From NCBI RefSeq assembly GCF_014646215.1, contig NZ_BMNA01000005.1, positions 168,084-232,083 of the forward strand: a stretch of 64,000 nucleotides of DNA, read 5' to 3'. The notes beneath the pieces were generated by a model. It had not been told where the DNA came from. It saw nothing but the letters and a program-made list of their open reading frames with translations, and did not search any database. A program made the position numbers and the translations under genes. Source of the stretch: Nakamurella endophytica. GTDB lineage: Bacteria; Actinomycetota; Actinomycetes; Mycobacteriales; Nakamurellaceae. Within the stretch, counting starts at the first letter, position 1, and every line of letters starts with the position of its first letter. Of this stretch, positions 45,435-53,974 are shown piece by piece.

Positions 45435-45733
45435 CGCCACCCCTCCGTGGTCCCCGCCTGCACGACCTGGGCACCTTAAACAGCAGGTCAGTGCCCGGGA
45501 CAGGGGTCGGCCGGGACCTGTGGACAACTCCGCGCCTGCCTGCGTCCACCGGTGGTGGCAGCTCCGGCGCCGGTCCGACGACGGCGCCGGCCGCCACCGC
45601 CCGGTCGGGTCATCCGGCGGATCGGCGCTCCGCACCGGTCGGCCCGGAAACCGACGGGCCGACCGCGAACGGCCCGAACCGGTGATTTCTCCCCGCACCC
45701 GCCTCGAGGGGTCCGTCCACGGTCGTGGCGAGC

Positions 45734-45762
45734 GGCCGTGGGTACGAAAAGGCCGTGGGTAC
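45734..45762. repeat. 12-bp direct repeat upstream of the kinase promoter
   Basis: GGCCGTGGGTAC occurs at 45734-45745 and again at 45751-45762, 17 bp apart, ending 24 bp before the -10 box. The position is just upstream of the expected -35, as for an activator site. Confidence 0.5.
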
Positions 45763-45786
45763 CGGACGGGTGCCCCGCAGCGTGGT

Positions 45787-45792
45787 TAGGGT
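45787..45792 (+). promoter_or_regulatory. -10 element (TAGGGT) for the Ser/Thr kinase gene
   Basis: TAGGGT within GGTTAGGGTCGG would start a transcript with a leader of about 95 nt. It lies 24 bp after the 12-bp direct repeats. Confidence 0.4.
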
Positions 45793-45829
45793 CGGTGGCT
45801 GCCACCGGCGGCATCCGGTCGCCGGAAGG

Positions 45830-45865
45830 CGGCACGGACCACGGCACGGACGACGGCACGGACCA
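45830..45865. repeat. 12-bp triple repeat in the kinase leader
   Basis: CGGCACGGACCA, CGGCACGGACGA and CGGCACGGACCA lie head to tail in the expected 5' leader, 31 bp before the kinase GTG. Confidence 0.7.
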
Positions 45866-45896
45866 CACGGGCAGGCACGGGCGGAGCGGAGGTGCG

Positions 45897-47945
45897 GTGA
45901 CGACACCGGGCACGCTGCTCGCCGGGCGCTACCTGCTGGGCCGGCTGCTCGCCGCCGGCGGCATGGGATCGGTGTGGGAGGCCTGGGACCAGCTGCTGCT
46001 GCGCCCGGTGGCGGTCAAACAGCTGCGCATCCAGCCGGGTCTGAGCCCGGAGGACGCCCGGCTCGCGGAGGACCGGGTCATCCGCGAGGCGCGGCTGACC
46101 GCCCGGCTGCAGCACCCCTACGCGGTGACTCTCTACGACGTCGTCGACCACGACGGCCGGCCCTGCCTGGTCATGCAGCTGGTGCCGTCGACGAACCTGG
46201 CCGCGGTGCTGCGCGAGCGCGGCCCGCTCGACCCGGCGCCGGCCGCACGCATGGGCACCCAGGTGGCGTCCGCGCTGTCGGCCGCGCACCGCGTCGGCGT
46301 GGTGCACCGGGACGTCAAGCCGGGCAACGTGCTGATCACCGCCGACGGCACCGCGATGATCACCGACTTCGGCATCGCCCACGCCATCGGCGACGTCACG
46401 CTGACCTCGACCGGCCTGCTCACCGGGACGCCCGCCTACCTGGCGCCGGAGGTGGCCCGCGGCGGCGAGGCCTCCTTCGCGTCCGACGTCTTCTCGCTGG
46501 GCGCGACGCTGTGGGCGGCGCTGGAGGGGTCGCCGCCGTTCGGCGAGGACGACAACCCGCTGGCGCTGCTGCACCGGGTGGCGTCCGGCGCGGTGCCGCC
46601 GCCGGGGCGGGTCACCCCGTGGACGCCTTTGCTGCTGCGCATGCTGGCCGCCGATCCGGCCGCCCGCCCGCCGATGCCCGAGGTGGAGCGGGCCTTGGCC
46701 GACGCTGCCGCCCGGCCGGCGCCGTCCCCCCGGGCTCCTGCCGCGGTCCCCGTACCGACCGCCGTGGATCTCTCCGTCCGGCCGCCCACCTCGCGCCCGC
46801 CGGCCACCTCCGCACCCCCGCCGGCTCCACGCACGCCGACCCCGGCCTCGCGCACTCCGGCTCCGAGCGCCGCGCCGTCCCCGCGCACCTCGGCCCCAGG
46901 CCTGGCAGGGAGCGCGGACGCCCCGCCAGGGGTCCCCGCCAGCCGGCCCGTGCCCGCGGCCGCGCCGGCGGGAGACCCACGACGCCGGCGGCTGCTGGCG
47001 GTGCTGCTGGCTGCCGTCCTGGTGGTGGCCGCCGTCGTCACCGCCGTGCTGGTCCGCAGCACCGGCGGCGACCCCGGCGACCCGGTCGCCGGGCGGACCT
47101 CCGGCGCCTCCACCTCCGCGACCGGCTCCTCCGGCAGCGGCCGCACGCCGGCCCGGTCGTCGTCGACGGTCACCGCGGGCGGGGCGCCGGCGAGCAGGCG
47201 GTCGACATCCTCGACGGCGGCCGCCACGTCCACACCACCCAGCACGGCCACCAGGTCGACCGGGGCCACCGGGGCCACCGGGGCCACCGGGGCCACCGGC
47301 TTCCGCCGGTCGACCGGCACCGCGGCCGCGCCGCCCACCGCACCCGCCGACGACACCACGGCCGACCCGACCACCGGCTCGGTCACCACCCGCGCCACCC
47401 CGCGCACCACCGAGGTCGCCACCACCCCGACCACTGCCCGGGGTGACAGCGGCGAGGGCGGGACGGGTGGGGGCGACAGTGGCGGTGGTGACAGCGGCGG
47501 TGGTGACAGCGGCCAGGGCGACGACCGAACGACCGGGACGTCCACCCCGGGTGCCGGGACGGGCGGGGGCGACGACGGCACCAGCCGGCAGCAGCCGGGC
47601 GACTCCGGAGCGGGCGACGACGGGGCGGCGCCGACCGCGGCACAGCTGGCGTCGGCCCTGACCGACTACTACGCGCTGCTCCCCGGGGACACCGACGAGG
47701 GCTGGAAGCGGTTGACCCCTCGCTTCCAGGCCGACATCGCCCACGGCCGCGCCGCCTACCAACGGTTCTGGGACGGCATCGACAGCGTCCGCGCCACCGG
47801 CGCCCAGGGCTCGGCGCCGGGCACCGTCGAGGCCACCATCACCTACCAGTTCGCCGACGGCCGGACCGCCGTGGAACGGACCCGGTACTCGATGGTCCGC
47901 GAGGACGGCATCCTCAAGATCGACGACTCGGCGGTGGTCGGCTGA
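45897..47945 (+). CDS. receptor-type serine/threonine protein kinase (682 aa)
   Basis: Transmembrane Hanks-type kinase. The kinase domain (about 10-270) has the Gly-rich loop LAAGGMGSVW, Lys41 (VAVKQL), HRDVKPGN with Asp139, DFG (157-159) and APE (183-185). A Pro/Ala/Thr juxtamembrane region follows, then a helix at about 366-387. The outside part is low-complexity Thr/Gly/Ser with repeats (GATGATG and GGGDS), ending in a 100-residue domain (ALTDYYALLPGDTDEGWKRL) of NTF2-like appearance. PASTA repeats are absent, so it is not PknB. GTG follows GGAGG. Ligand and substrates unknown. Confidence 0.9.
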   Translation: MTTPGTLLAGRYLLGRLLAAGGMGSVWEAWDQLLLRPVAVKQLRIQPGLSPEDARLAEDRVIREARLTARLQHPYAVTLYDVVDHDGRPCLVMQLVPSTNLAAVLRERGPLDPAPAARMGTQVASALSAAHRVGVVHRDVKPGNVLITADGTAMITDFGIAHAIGDVTLTSTGLLTGTPAYLAPEVARGGEASFASDVFSLGATLWAALEGSPPFGEDDNPLALLHRVASGAVPPPGRVTPWTPLLLRMLAADPAARPPMPEVERALADAAARPAPSPRAPAAVPVPTAVDLSVRPPTSRPPATSAPPPAPRTPTPASRTPAPSAAPSPRTSAPGLAGSADAPPGVPASRPVPAAAPAGDPRRRRLLAVLLAAVLVVAAVVTAVLVRSTGGDPGDPVAGRTSGASTSATGSSGSGRTPARSSSTVTAGGAPASRRSTSSTAAATSTPPSTATRSTGATGATGATGATGFRRSTGTAAAPPTAPADDTTADPTTGSVTTRATPRTTEVATTPTTARGDSGEGGTGGGDSGGGDSGGGDSGQGDDRTTGTSTPGAGTGGGDDGTSRQQPGDSGAGDDGAAPTAAQLASALTDYYALLPGDTDEGWKRLTPRFQADIAHGRAAYQRFWDGIDSVRATGAQGSAPGTVEATITYQFADGRTAVERTRYSMVREDGILKIDDSAVVG

Positions 47946-48130
47946 GGCAGGCCGGCACCGCCGGCAGCAGCGCCGCCGGCAGCGGTTTACGCTGTAGACA
48001 CCCAGCGGCCCGCGGTCCGTCGGCCTAGGCTCCTGCTTGATCGCGACGGCCGCGGGGCACCACAGCAGCTGGACGGCCGAACGCACCGCGCCGCAGGCAG
48101 CACCCATCGTGCGAGAGCGAGGGAGTCGAC

Positions 48131-48265
48131 ATGGACTGGTGGGTCTGGCTGATCATCGTGGTGGTGGTGATCGCCATCCTGGTGGGCGGCTTCATCGCAC
48201 TGCAGGCGCGCCGCCGCGCCGGCGGAGTGATCATCGCCGACGGCCGCAAGCGGCGGGACCGGTGA
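48131..48265 (+). CDS. 44-aa single-pass membrane protein
   Basis: Begins MDWWVWLIIVVVVIAIL, giving one transmembrane helix (about 3-25), then a basic cytoplasmic tail ending GRKRRDR. Preceded by GAGGGA 7 nt before the ATG. Its stop overlaps the GTG of the PRC-barrel gene (GTGA, 4 bp), which strongly supports translation. Short Trp-rich single-pass proteins of this sort commonly anchor or regulate partners. It may recruit the two PRC-barrel proteins to the membrane; that is inference. Confidence 0.75.
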   Translation: MDWWVWLIIVVVVIAILVGGFIALQARRRAGGVIIADGRKRRDR

Positions 48266-48861
48266 GCACCCTGCTGCGGGCCAGCGACCTGGCCAAGAAG
48301 CCCGTCGTCACGTTCGGCGGCGAGGACGTGGCGCAGATCAAGGACATCGTCTACGGCGCCAACGGTGGCCGGGTGGAGGCGTTCACCCTCGCCGGCCGCG
48401 GCCTGTTCGCCGGTCCCCTGAAGACCGCGCTGCCCTGGCCCGCGGTCGTCGGGCTCGGGCCGGACGCCGTGATCGTCGAGTCCGAGGCGGTGTTCGTGCC
48501 CCGCGACGAGGTGCTGGCGTCCGCCGCGGCCAGCTCGGGCGGCGCGGGCGTCGGCGACGTCCTCGGCTCCGAGGTGCTGACCGACCAGGGGACGGCCCTG
48601 GGCCGGGTGCGCGACGTGGTCATCGGGATCCTGCCGGGCGAGCAGGCCGAGGCCGACGTCGTGGGCTACGAGATCGATCCCGCCGAGACCCTGAACCGCG
48701 GCCAGCAGACCCTGCTCATCCCGCTGCCGGACACCATCTCCGCGTCCGGTACCCACCTGATGGTGCCGGCCTCGGCGACGCAGTTCCTGACCGACAACAT
48801 GGAGGGCTTCGGCAACGCCGTGGACGCCTTCCGCCGGCAGCTGCACGAGGGAGCCGTCTGA
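48262..48861 (+). CDS. PRC-barrel domain protein (199 aa)
   Basis: Soluble protein with two PRC-barrel copies, each beginning with a strand pair: TLLRASDLAKKPVVTFGGED / VAQIKDIVYGANGGRVEAFT, and SEVLTDQGTALGRVRDVVIG. PRC barrels bind RNA or protein partners (for example in RimM and photosynthetic reaction centres). The GTG overlaps the upstream 44-aa gene, and the stop shares one base with the next ATG (TGATG). The operon therefore makes three coupled proteins. Confidence 0.82.
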   Translation: MSTLLRASDLAKKPVVTFGGEDVAQIKDIVYGANGGRVEAFTLAGRGLFAGPLKTALPWPAVVGLGPDAVIVESEAVFVPRDEVLASAAASSGGAGVGDVLGSEVLTDQGTALGRVRDVVIGILPGEQAEADVVGYEIDPAETLNRGQQTLLIPLPDTISASGTHLMVPASATQFLTDNMEGFGNAVDAFRRQLHEGAV

Positions 48862-49292
48862 TGCTGTTCACCGAGGGTCGTGGCCGCAAGGTGGTGTCCA
48901 CCTCGTCCGCCCGGCAGCTGGGGCTGGTCGACGGCTACGTCGTCGACTTCTCCGAGCAGCGCGTCGTCGCGCTGGCTCTGAGCAGAACCGAGGGCAAGGC
49001 CCGCTACTTGCGCTGGTCGGACATCACCGCCTTCGGCGTCGACGCGGTCACCGTCCCCGCGGACGACGTGCTGCTGGACAGCGACCCGGTGCTCGACGAC
49101 CTGCACAACAAGCACCACGCCATCCTCGGCAAGCGGGTGCTGACCACCCACGGCGTCGAGGTCGGCACCGCGCAGGACGTGGACCTCGACCCCGCCACCG
49201 GCCGCCTCACCGCCCTGCTGACCCCGGCCGACCAGATCCCGGGCGACCGGGTGCTCGGCGCCGGGTCCTACGCCGTCGTCGTCCGGGGCTGA
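48861..49292 (+). CDS. PRC-barrel domain protein (143 aa)
   Basis: Second PRC-barrel protein, related to the preceding gene. Key strands are SARQLGLVDGYVVDFSEQRV with VALALSRTEGKARYLRWSDI, and the second copy ILGKRVLTTHGVEVGTAQDV. The ATG overlaps the previous stop (TGATG). Similar PRC-barrel pairs occur in other actinobacteria, with no defined role. It may form a heterodimer with the 199-aa protein. Confidence 0.82.
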   Translation: MLFTEGRGRKVVSTSSARQLGLVDGYVVDFSEQRVVALALSRTEGKARYLRWSDITAFGVDAVTVPADDVLLDSDPVLDDLHNKHHAILGKRVLTTHGVEVGTAQDVDLDPATGRLTALLTPADQIPGDRVLGAGSYAVVVRG

Positions 49293-49293
49293 C

Positions 49294-49823
49294 ACGCCCG
49301 AGTCGCTGCACGTCGACATCCGACCGGAGCGGCCCGGTGACCGGTCGGCCGTGCGCGCCGTGGTCGCCGCGGCGTTCGGCGGCCCGCCGGTCGCGGATCT
49401 GGTCGACGCCCTGCGGGACGACACCGCCTGGCGCGAGCTGTCGTTCGTCGCCGTGACCGCCGACAAGCGGGTCGTCGGGCACCTGCTGTTCACGACGTCG
49501 GTGCTGTCGGACGGGGACGGTCCGGCGGTCGAGCTGCTGCAGCTGAGCCCGCTGGCCGTGCAGCCCGACGTGCAGCGTCGCGGCGTCGGGTCCGCGCTGG
49601 TCCGGTACGGGCTGGCGGTCACCGACGCCCGCCCGGAACCGGCAGTCATAGGGGCGACCCCCGCTACTACGGACGCTGGGGCTTCGTCGAGGCCGAGCCG
49701 GTGGGAGTGCTGCGGCCGCGCGACGCCATCCCCACCTGGGCGTTCCAGATCCGGCGGCGCCCCGGAGCCCCGGCGGTCCGCGGCCGGTTGGCGTATGCGG
49801 CGCCCTTCGACACCCTCACCTAG
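49294..49823 (+). pseudogene. GNAT N-acetyltransferase, frameshifted
   Basis: The N-terminal part (SLHVDIRPERPGDRSAVRAV, then ELLQLSPLAVQPDVQRRGVG with the acetyl-CoA P-loop QRRGVGS) is in one frame up to about 49650. The conserved GNAT end (GDPRYYGRWGFVEAEPVGVL, ending PFDTLT and TAG at 49821) is in another. One missing base near 49645-49652 would rejoin them, for example as VIRGDPRYYGR. The N-terminus also lacks a clear ATG or GTG. Either a decayed gene or a sequencing error. It directly follows the PRC-barrel operon. Confidence 0.8.
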
Positions 49824-49864
49824 CCGGCCCGGGCGAGCGCGACCGCACCGTCGGGGAGGACGGC

Positions 49865-49898
49865 GACGGGCCCGCCGGCAGCTGCCGGCGGGCCCGTC
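49865..49898. terminator. 34-bp perfect palindrome terminator
   Basis: 17-nt arms meeting without a spacer (49865-49881 and 49882-49898), between the GNAT pseudogene (plus) and the NlpC/P60 gene (minus). Serves as a terminator in both directions. Confidence 0.8.
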
Positions 49899-49922
49899 GA
49901 GGTCAGGTCCGGAGGGAGCCGA

Positions 49923-52900
49923 TCAGCTCCAGTAGCGGTGCAGCACCGAGTCGACCGGCACCCCGCCGTTGCTGTAGTACACCGGCCGGATCTGGACGAA
50001 CATCCCGACGGTCGGCGCCTCCAGCAGGTACGGCGTGCCGTCGATGACACCCAGGTACACGGCCACATGGCCGTTGTAGCCGATGATGTCGCCCGGCCGG
50101 CCCTGCGACCACGGGACCGAGGTGCCGGCGGCCCGCTGCGCCCCGGAGTAGCCCGGGATCTGGTAGCCGGCCTGCTTGAGGACGTAGCCGGTCAGGCCCG
50201 AGCAGTCGAACCCGACGATGCCCTGGCAGGAGTTCAGCTCTCCCCCGGCCCGGGCGCAGCCCTGGTCGGCGCCGCCGCCGTTGGTGCCGCCGCCGTACAC
50301 GTACGGCAGGCCGATGGCCGCGAAGCCGGCGGCCAGGCCCTTGGCGACCGCCGCGCTCGGGGCGACGATCTGCTTGCCGGCCACGGCAGGCGCCACGTGC
50401 GCGATCGACGGGATGGTGACCGTCACGCCGTTCAGCGGGATGTCCGCCGAGGCACCGCCGCCGGTCGAGCCGAAGTACTTCTGGAACAGGAAGAAGAAGT
50501 TGCGGTTGCCGTAGGTGCTGCACTTGTCCCCGACGCCCGGGTAGGCGGCGAGCGACGCGGCGTTCGGCTGGTAGGGCGTGTAGTTGTACAGCGAGGCAGT
50601 GGCCTGGTTGCGGATGTAGACGGGGGCACCGCCACAGCCGGACTCGACGACGTTCCACAGGATGGTGGCCGTCTGGCCGGCGTGGAAGTTGTACTTGCCC
50701 GGGTCGACGCGGTACCGCGCCCACTGGCGGGCCATGCCCTTGGTCTGGTTGAACAGGCCCGCGTAGGCCGGGTCGCAGTTGGCCGTGCCGCCGGGTCCGG
50801 TGTCCGGGCAGTGCCAGCCGTAGGCCGCGGCGTAGGACGCCGCGCTGACGTCCGTCCGGGTCAGCAACGCCGACTCCTTCTGCAGCGTGACCAGCATGAC
50901 CTGCGGGTTGATCTTGCAGGCCACCGACAGCTTGGCCAGCACGGCGCCGAACGTCTCGTTGGTGCCGCCGGTGTAGGCCGCGCAGTAGGCGTCCGCCGGG
51001 GTGTTCGGCGTGGTCAGCCGGACGTTCTTCAGGCAGTAGCTCGAGGTGCAGGCAGCGCCCTGGGTGGTGACGAACTGGTCCACCTGGGTCCGGGTCATCG
51101 CCGTCGCGTTGTAGAACACCGCGTCGGAGATGATGTTGCCCGGGTCGAACGTGGTGGAGCCGGTGCCGGTGCCGCTGCAGTCCGAGGACGTCGGCGGTGT
51201 GGCGGTGCCGCCCGAGGTGCCGCCGTCGTTCGTCGACTGCGGGGTCGACGAGCTGCCGCCGGACCCGGCTGCGGGTGCGTCCCGGCCAACCTTGGGGTCG
51301 TCGGTGGTGCCGCTGGGGACCGGAGCCGCCGGAGTGTCGACGACGGCGGGGTCCGGCTTGGTGTCGTCACCCTTGGTCGCCGGCGGCGCCGGCACGGGCT
51401 TCGGCGCGACGGGCGCTGCGGTCGTGGTGGCGGGGGCCGCCGTGACCGGGGCCGCGGGGCGGGTCACGGTCGTGGTCGCAGCCGCCTTCGTCGTGCTGGA
51501 CGGCGTGCTGGTCGACGACTTCGTCGTGGCCGGCGCCGAGGTGGCAGCGCTGGTCCGGGCGGTCGTGGTGGCCGGAGTGGTCGCCGGAGCCGACGTCGTG
51601 GCCGGTGCCGACGTGGTCGCCGGAGCCGACGTGGTCGCCGGAGCCGACGTCGTGGCCGGAGCCGACGTCGTCGCCGGAGCCGACGTGGTCGCCGGAGCCG
51701 ACGTGGTCGCCGGGGCCGACGTGGTCGCCGGAGCCGACGTCGTGGCCGGGGCCGTGGTCGACGGAGCCGATGTGGTCGCCGGAGCCGACGTGGTCGCCGG
51801 AGCGGACGTCGTGGCCGCAGCCGTGGTCGTCGCCGGAGCTGTGGTCGTCCCGGTGGTGGTCGGGGCGGCCGCGGTGGCCGTCGACGTCGTCGAGGCGGCG
51901 CCGGTGACCGTGAGGACCGTGGCGATGCCGTTGGAGGTGACCGTGGTGACGGTCGTGCCGGTCACCGTGGTGGCGCTGGTCGTCGCGGTGGTGGTGGCCG
52001 TCGCCGGAGCGGTGTCGGTTGTGGTGGCGCCGGAGGTGGCCGGCGCGGCGGCCGGGGCCGTCACCGCCACGGGCGCCGCGTACAGGGCCGGGACGATGGC
52101 CGCGCCTACCCGGGGCGACAGCTGCGCCGCCGGGACCGCCTGGGCGGCGGCCACGGACGCGGTGTCGGTGACGCCCGCGGACGTGCCGGCACCGGCCAGC
52201 CCGCCGGTCCCGGCCATCGGCGTCGAGGCGAAAGCGGCCTCGGCCATGCCGGCGGTCAGGATGGAACCGGCCAGCAGGTCCGTGACGGCGGAACCCGCGG
52301 TGCGGGCGGTGGCGGCCGAGGCCGCGGTGACCGAGCGCGCCGAGGCGCCGTTCGCGGCGGCGGTGCCGACCCGGATCACCGGGTTCAGGACGTTGCTCAG
52401 GGCCTCGGAGACGCCGAACCACTGCAGGACGTTCCGGCCGACGCCGCTCTGCTGGACGACCTCGCCGACCTCCCAGTCGGCCCGGGCGTCGGTGTCGTAC
52501 CCGGGGACCCGGGCGACGAGCTGCTCGAAGAACATCCGCGCGGCGCCGTCCGCGGTGCGGCGGTCGTGGTTCAGGTACAGACCGCTGGCCTGATCGGCTT
52601 TCTGCTGGAACAGCCCGACGTAGTCGGCGCGGACGGCGGCCGGGTTGAGCGACGACTCCTGCAGCGCGACGGCCAGGGCGATCCGCACCCCCCGCCGGGT
52701 GATCTTCATCGAGCGGCCGACCAGCACCACGGTTCGCGCGGCGGCAACCTGCGCCAGGCTCAGGGGAACGCCGTCGAAGGTGCCGGGCGTGGCGGCGGGG
52801 ACGGCGCCGAGCGAGTCACCCGTCGTCATCGGCGTGGCAGCGGTGAAGCAGTCGGCGAGCGAGGGCGCCGGCGCCACGGTGGCCACGGTGGCCACAGCCG

Positions 52901-53081
52901 GTGACGACACGGCCGTCGCGGTGGGCAGTGCGGCGGCCGCGGCGGACGCGGCCTCGGACAGCCCCATCGCTGCGACGGCACCCACGATGATCATCGACCG
53001 CACCCCGGCCGGCCACCGCCGACGCGGCGGCAGCCCCGGGCTCGACACCGATCGACGCGTCACGCCAGACTTCATTCCCAC
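49923..53081 (-). CDS. secreted multidomain NlpC/P60 peptidoglycan hydrolase (1052 aa)
   Basis: Large cell-wall enzyme. A basic N-terminus and hydrophobic segment (about 25-48) serve as signal or anchor. A lysozyme/transglycosylase-like helical region (about 95-230) has ALAVALQESSLNPAAVRADY. An Ala-rich section follows, then a Thr/Ala/Pro stretch with 13 SAPATT-type units (about 425-501) that may span the wall. A Cys-rich domain (about 640-880) of hemagglutinin-like type has LVTLQKESALLTRTDVSAAS. The C-terminal NlpC/P60 domain (about 900-1052) has Cys in FDCSGLTGYV and His in GHVAVYLG. Start GTG at 53081 or ATG two codons later. Confidence 0.87.
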   Translation of the reverse strand: MGMKSGVTRRSVSSPGLPPRRRWPAGVRSMIIVGAVAAMGLSEAASAAAAALPTATAVSSPAVATVATVAPAPSLADCFTAATPMTTGDSLGAVPAATPGTFDGVPLSLAQVAAARTVVLVGRSMKITRRGVRIALAVALQESSLNPAAVRADYVGLFQQKADQASGLYLNHDRRTADGAARMFFEQLVARVPGYDTDARADWEVGEVVQQSGVGRNVLQWFGVSEALSNVLNPVIRVGTAAANGASARSVTAASAATARTAGSAVTDLLAGSILTAGMAEAAFASTPMAGTGGLAGAGTSAGVTDTASVAAAQAVPAAQLSPRVGAAIVPALYAAPVAVTAPAAAPATSGATTTDTAPATATTTATTSATTVTGTTVTTVTSNGIATVLTVTGAASTTSTATAAAPTTTGTTTAPATTTAAATTSAPATTSAPATTSAPSTTAPATTSAPATTSAPATTSAPATTSAPATTSAPATTSAPATTSAPATTSAPATTSAPATTPATTTARTSAATSAPATTKSSTSTPSSTTKAAATTTVTRPAAPVTAAPATTTAAPVAPKPVPAPPATKGDDTKPDPAVVDTPAAPVPSGTTDDPKVGRDAPAAGSGGSSSTPQSTNDGGTSGGTATPPTSSDCSGTGTGSTTFDPGNIISDAVFYNATAMTRTQVDQFVTTQGAACTSSYCLKNVRLTTPNTPADAYCAAYTGGTNETFGAVLAKLSVACKINPQVMLVTLQKESALLTRTDVSAASYAAAYGWHCPDTGPGGTANCDPAYAGLFNQTKGMARQWARYRVDPGKYNFHAGQTATILWNVVESGCGGAPVYIRNQATASLYNYTPYQPNAASLAAYPGVGDKCSTYGNRNFFFLFQKYFGSTGGGASADIPLNGVTVTIPSIAHVAPAVAGKQIVAPSAAVAKGLAAGFAAIGLPYVYGGGTNGGGADQGCARAGGELNSCQGIVGFDCSGLTGYVLKQAGYQIPGYSGAQRAAGTSVPWSQGRPGDIIGYNGHVAVYLGVIDGTPYLLEAPTVGMFVQIRPVYYSNGGVPVDSVLHRYWS
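51577..51807. repeat. 18-bp coding tandem repeat, 13 units
   Basis: Units of GTGGTCGCCGGAGCCGAC with few substitutions; one unit (51739-51753) is 15 bp. On the minus strand they encode SAPATT hexapeptides in the NlpC/P60 protein. All copies stay in frame. Confidence 0.9.
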
Positions 53082-53156
53082 CCGTGGCCCTGATCTTCTT
53101 GATCGACAGAGAGACGAACCCCGACGTGGGCATTTCCAAGCGGACCGTCACCGAGG

Positions 53157-53162
53157 AGTTTA
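53157..53162 (-). promoter_or_regulatory. -10 element (TAAACT) for the NlpC/P60 gene
   Basis: TAAACT (TANNNT) gives a predicted leader of about 65-70 nt before the GTG/ATG start. Confidence 0.45.
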
Positions 53163-53164
53163 TG

Positions 53165-53184
53165 GGTCCGTGATGCTCCGGACC
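53165..53184 (-). promoter_or_regulatory. dyad GGTCCG-N8-CGGACC next to the NlpC/P60 -10 box
   Basis: Perfect 6-bp inverted repeats 3 bp upstream of TAAACT, in the -35/-10 spacer. The position suits an operator. A second dyad, CACTCG-N7-CGAGTG, lies at 53193-53211. Confidence 0.4.
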
Positions 53185-53352
53185 AGGCATTCCACTCGAA
53201 CGATGCGAGTGTTCGCCTGACCGTCACCCCATGTCGCCGTGCAGGTCCGTCGCGGGTCGCCCGGGGCCCCGTTCGCCCCCGGCGGCCGTGGCGTCGTCGC
53301 GGTAGGTTGCGGACAGTGGCGAGGGCTGCGCGAGCGACCGGGACGGTGGGCG

Positions 53353-53757
53353 ATGAGACTGCGGGACGCGTTCCGTTCGCGGCGCGGTGACGACGACCCG
53401 GACGAGGGCTCCGGGCCGGTCGACGTGTCCGCCATCGAGGGCGACGAGAGCGAGTCGGCAAGCTTCCAGCCGCGCACCGACGGTGACTACATCGGTGAGG
53501 TCGGGAGCGCGGGCCGGCTGCGCTTCCTACCGGGCGGGCGCGTGCAGTACCGGCCCGACGGCGCGGCCGGATCCGAGCCGTGGCCTGGCGAGTACACACC
53601 GGCCGGCCGCTTCTCGGTACAGCAGCGCTTCGAGCGGCCGATCACCTTCACCGTCCTGTCCTCGTCGGCCGACGCCTTCACCGCCCGCCGGACGGACACC
53701 CGCGACCGGTCCGCCGACACGCTTGGTTATCGCTTCGAGCCGCCCACCGCGGGCTGA
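53353..53757 (+). CDS. hypothetical acidic protein (134 aa)
   Basis: No family recognised. The N-terminus is basic then acidic and disordered ([17 protein letters not shown]). The globular part (about 45-134) is beta-strand rich, with [20 protein letters not shown] and [19 protein letters not shown]. No signal peptide or membrane segment. The ATG giving [10 protein letters not shown] is preceded by GGTGGG; the frame is open further upstream. It lies 217 bp before prfB with its own likely promoter (TAGGTT near 53301). Confidence 0.6.
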   Translation: MRLRDAFRSRRGDDDPDEGSGPVDVSAIEGDESESASFQPRTDGDYIGEVGSAGRLRFLPGGRVQYRPDGAAGSEPWPGEYTPAGRFSVQQRFERPITFTVLSSSADAFTARRTDTRDRSADTLGYRFEPPTAG

Positions 53758-53960
53758 CCCGCCCCTCCGCACGCCGACCGGCCGGTCCCGGGACGACCAC
53801 CGGGCAGTGCCGCCGGGTCCGCCGCCGGCGCGCTTGCCGTCCGCGGCCGGTCCGCCGCCCGTCCGCCGCCCGTCCGCCGCGCGTCCGCTTCGGGGCAGCC
53901 TCGGGGCCGCCTCGGGGCCGTCCCGACAGTCGACGGCACCGGCGGGGGCGCCGGTCCGCG

Positions 53961-53966
53961 TAGGCT
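53961..53966 (+). promoter_or_regulatory. leaderless -10 element (TAGGCT) for prfB
   Basis: TAGGCT ends 8 nt before the prfB GTG, and there is no Shine-Dalgarno sequence. It supports the GTG as the true 5' end. Confidence 0.6.
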
Positions 53967-53974
53967 GGACCGCT

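Larger units (their letters stand above)
45435..45896. other. 462-bp divergent intergenic region, tadB / kinase
   Basis: No coding sequence that I can support. It holds the tadB upstream region on the left. On the right it contains two direct-repeat sets and a -10 box (TAGGGT) for the kinase gene. The frame of the kinase is open through part of it, but composition and the GGAGG before the GTG at 45897 argue against coding. The place where cpaF and ssd would normally be is empty, with no recognisable remnants. Confidence 0.6.

Noticed and set aside
45552..45896. N-terminal extension of the Ser/Thr kinase by 115 codons
   Set aside because: The extension is Pro/Arg- and then Asp/Gly/Thr-repeat-rich with no kinase similarity, while GGAGG and the family start support GTG at 45897.
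49294..49823. Programmed frameshifting in the GNAT gene
   Set aside because: No slippery heptamer or downstream structure, and such control is not known for this family; mutation or sequencing error is simpler.
51577..51807. Regular 18-bp repeats that could be taken for a CRISPR-like or iteron array
   Set aside because: There are no unique spacers, and all units remain in frame as SAPATT peptides within a secreted protein.
53082..53352. A c-di-AMP (ydaO-type) riboswitch upstream of the NlpC/P60 gene
   Set aside because: Cell-wall hydrolase genes in actinobacteria often have one, but I could not match the conserved core, and the predicted transcript begins too close (near 53150) to include a full element. 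A covariance-model search would decide.
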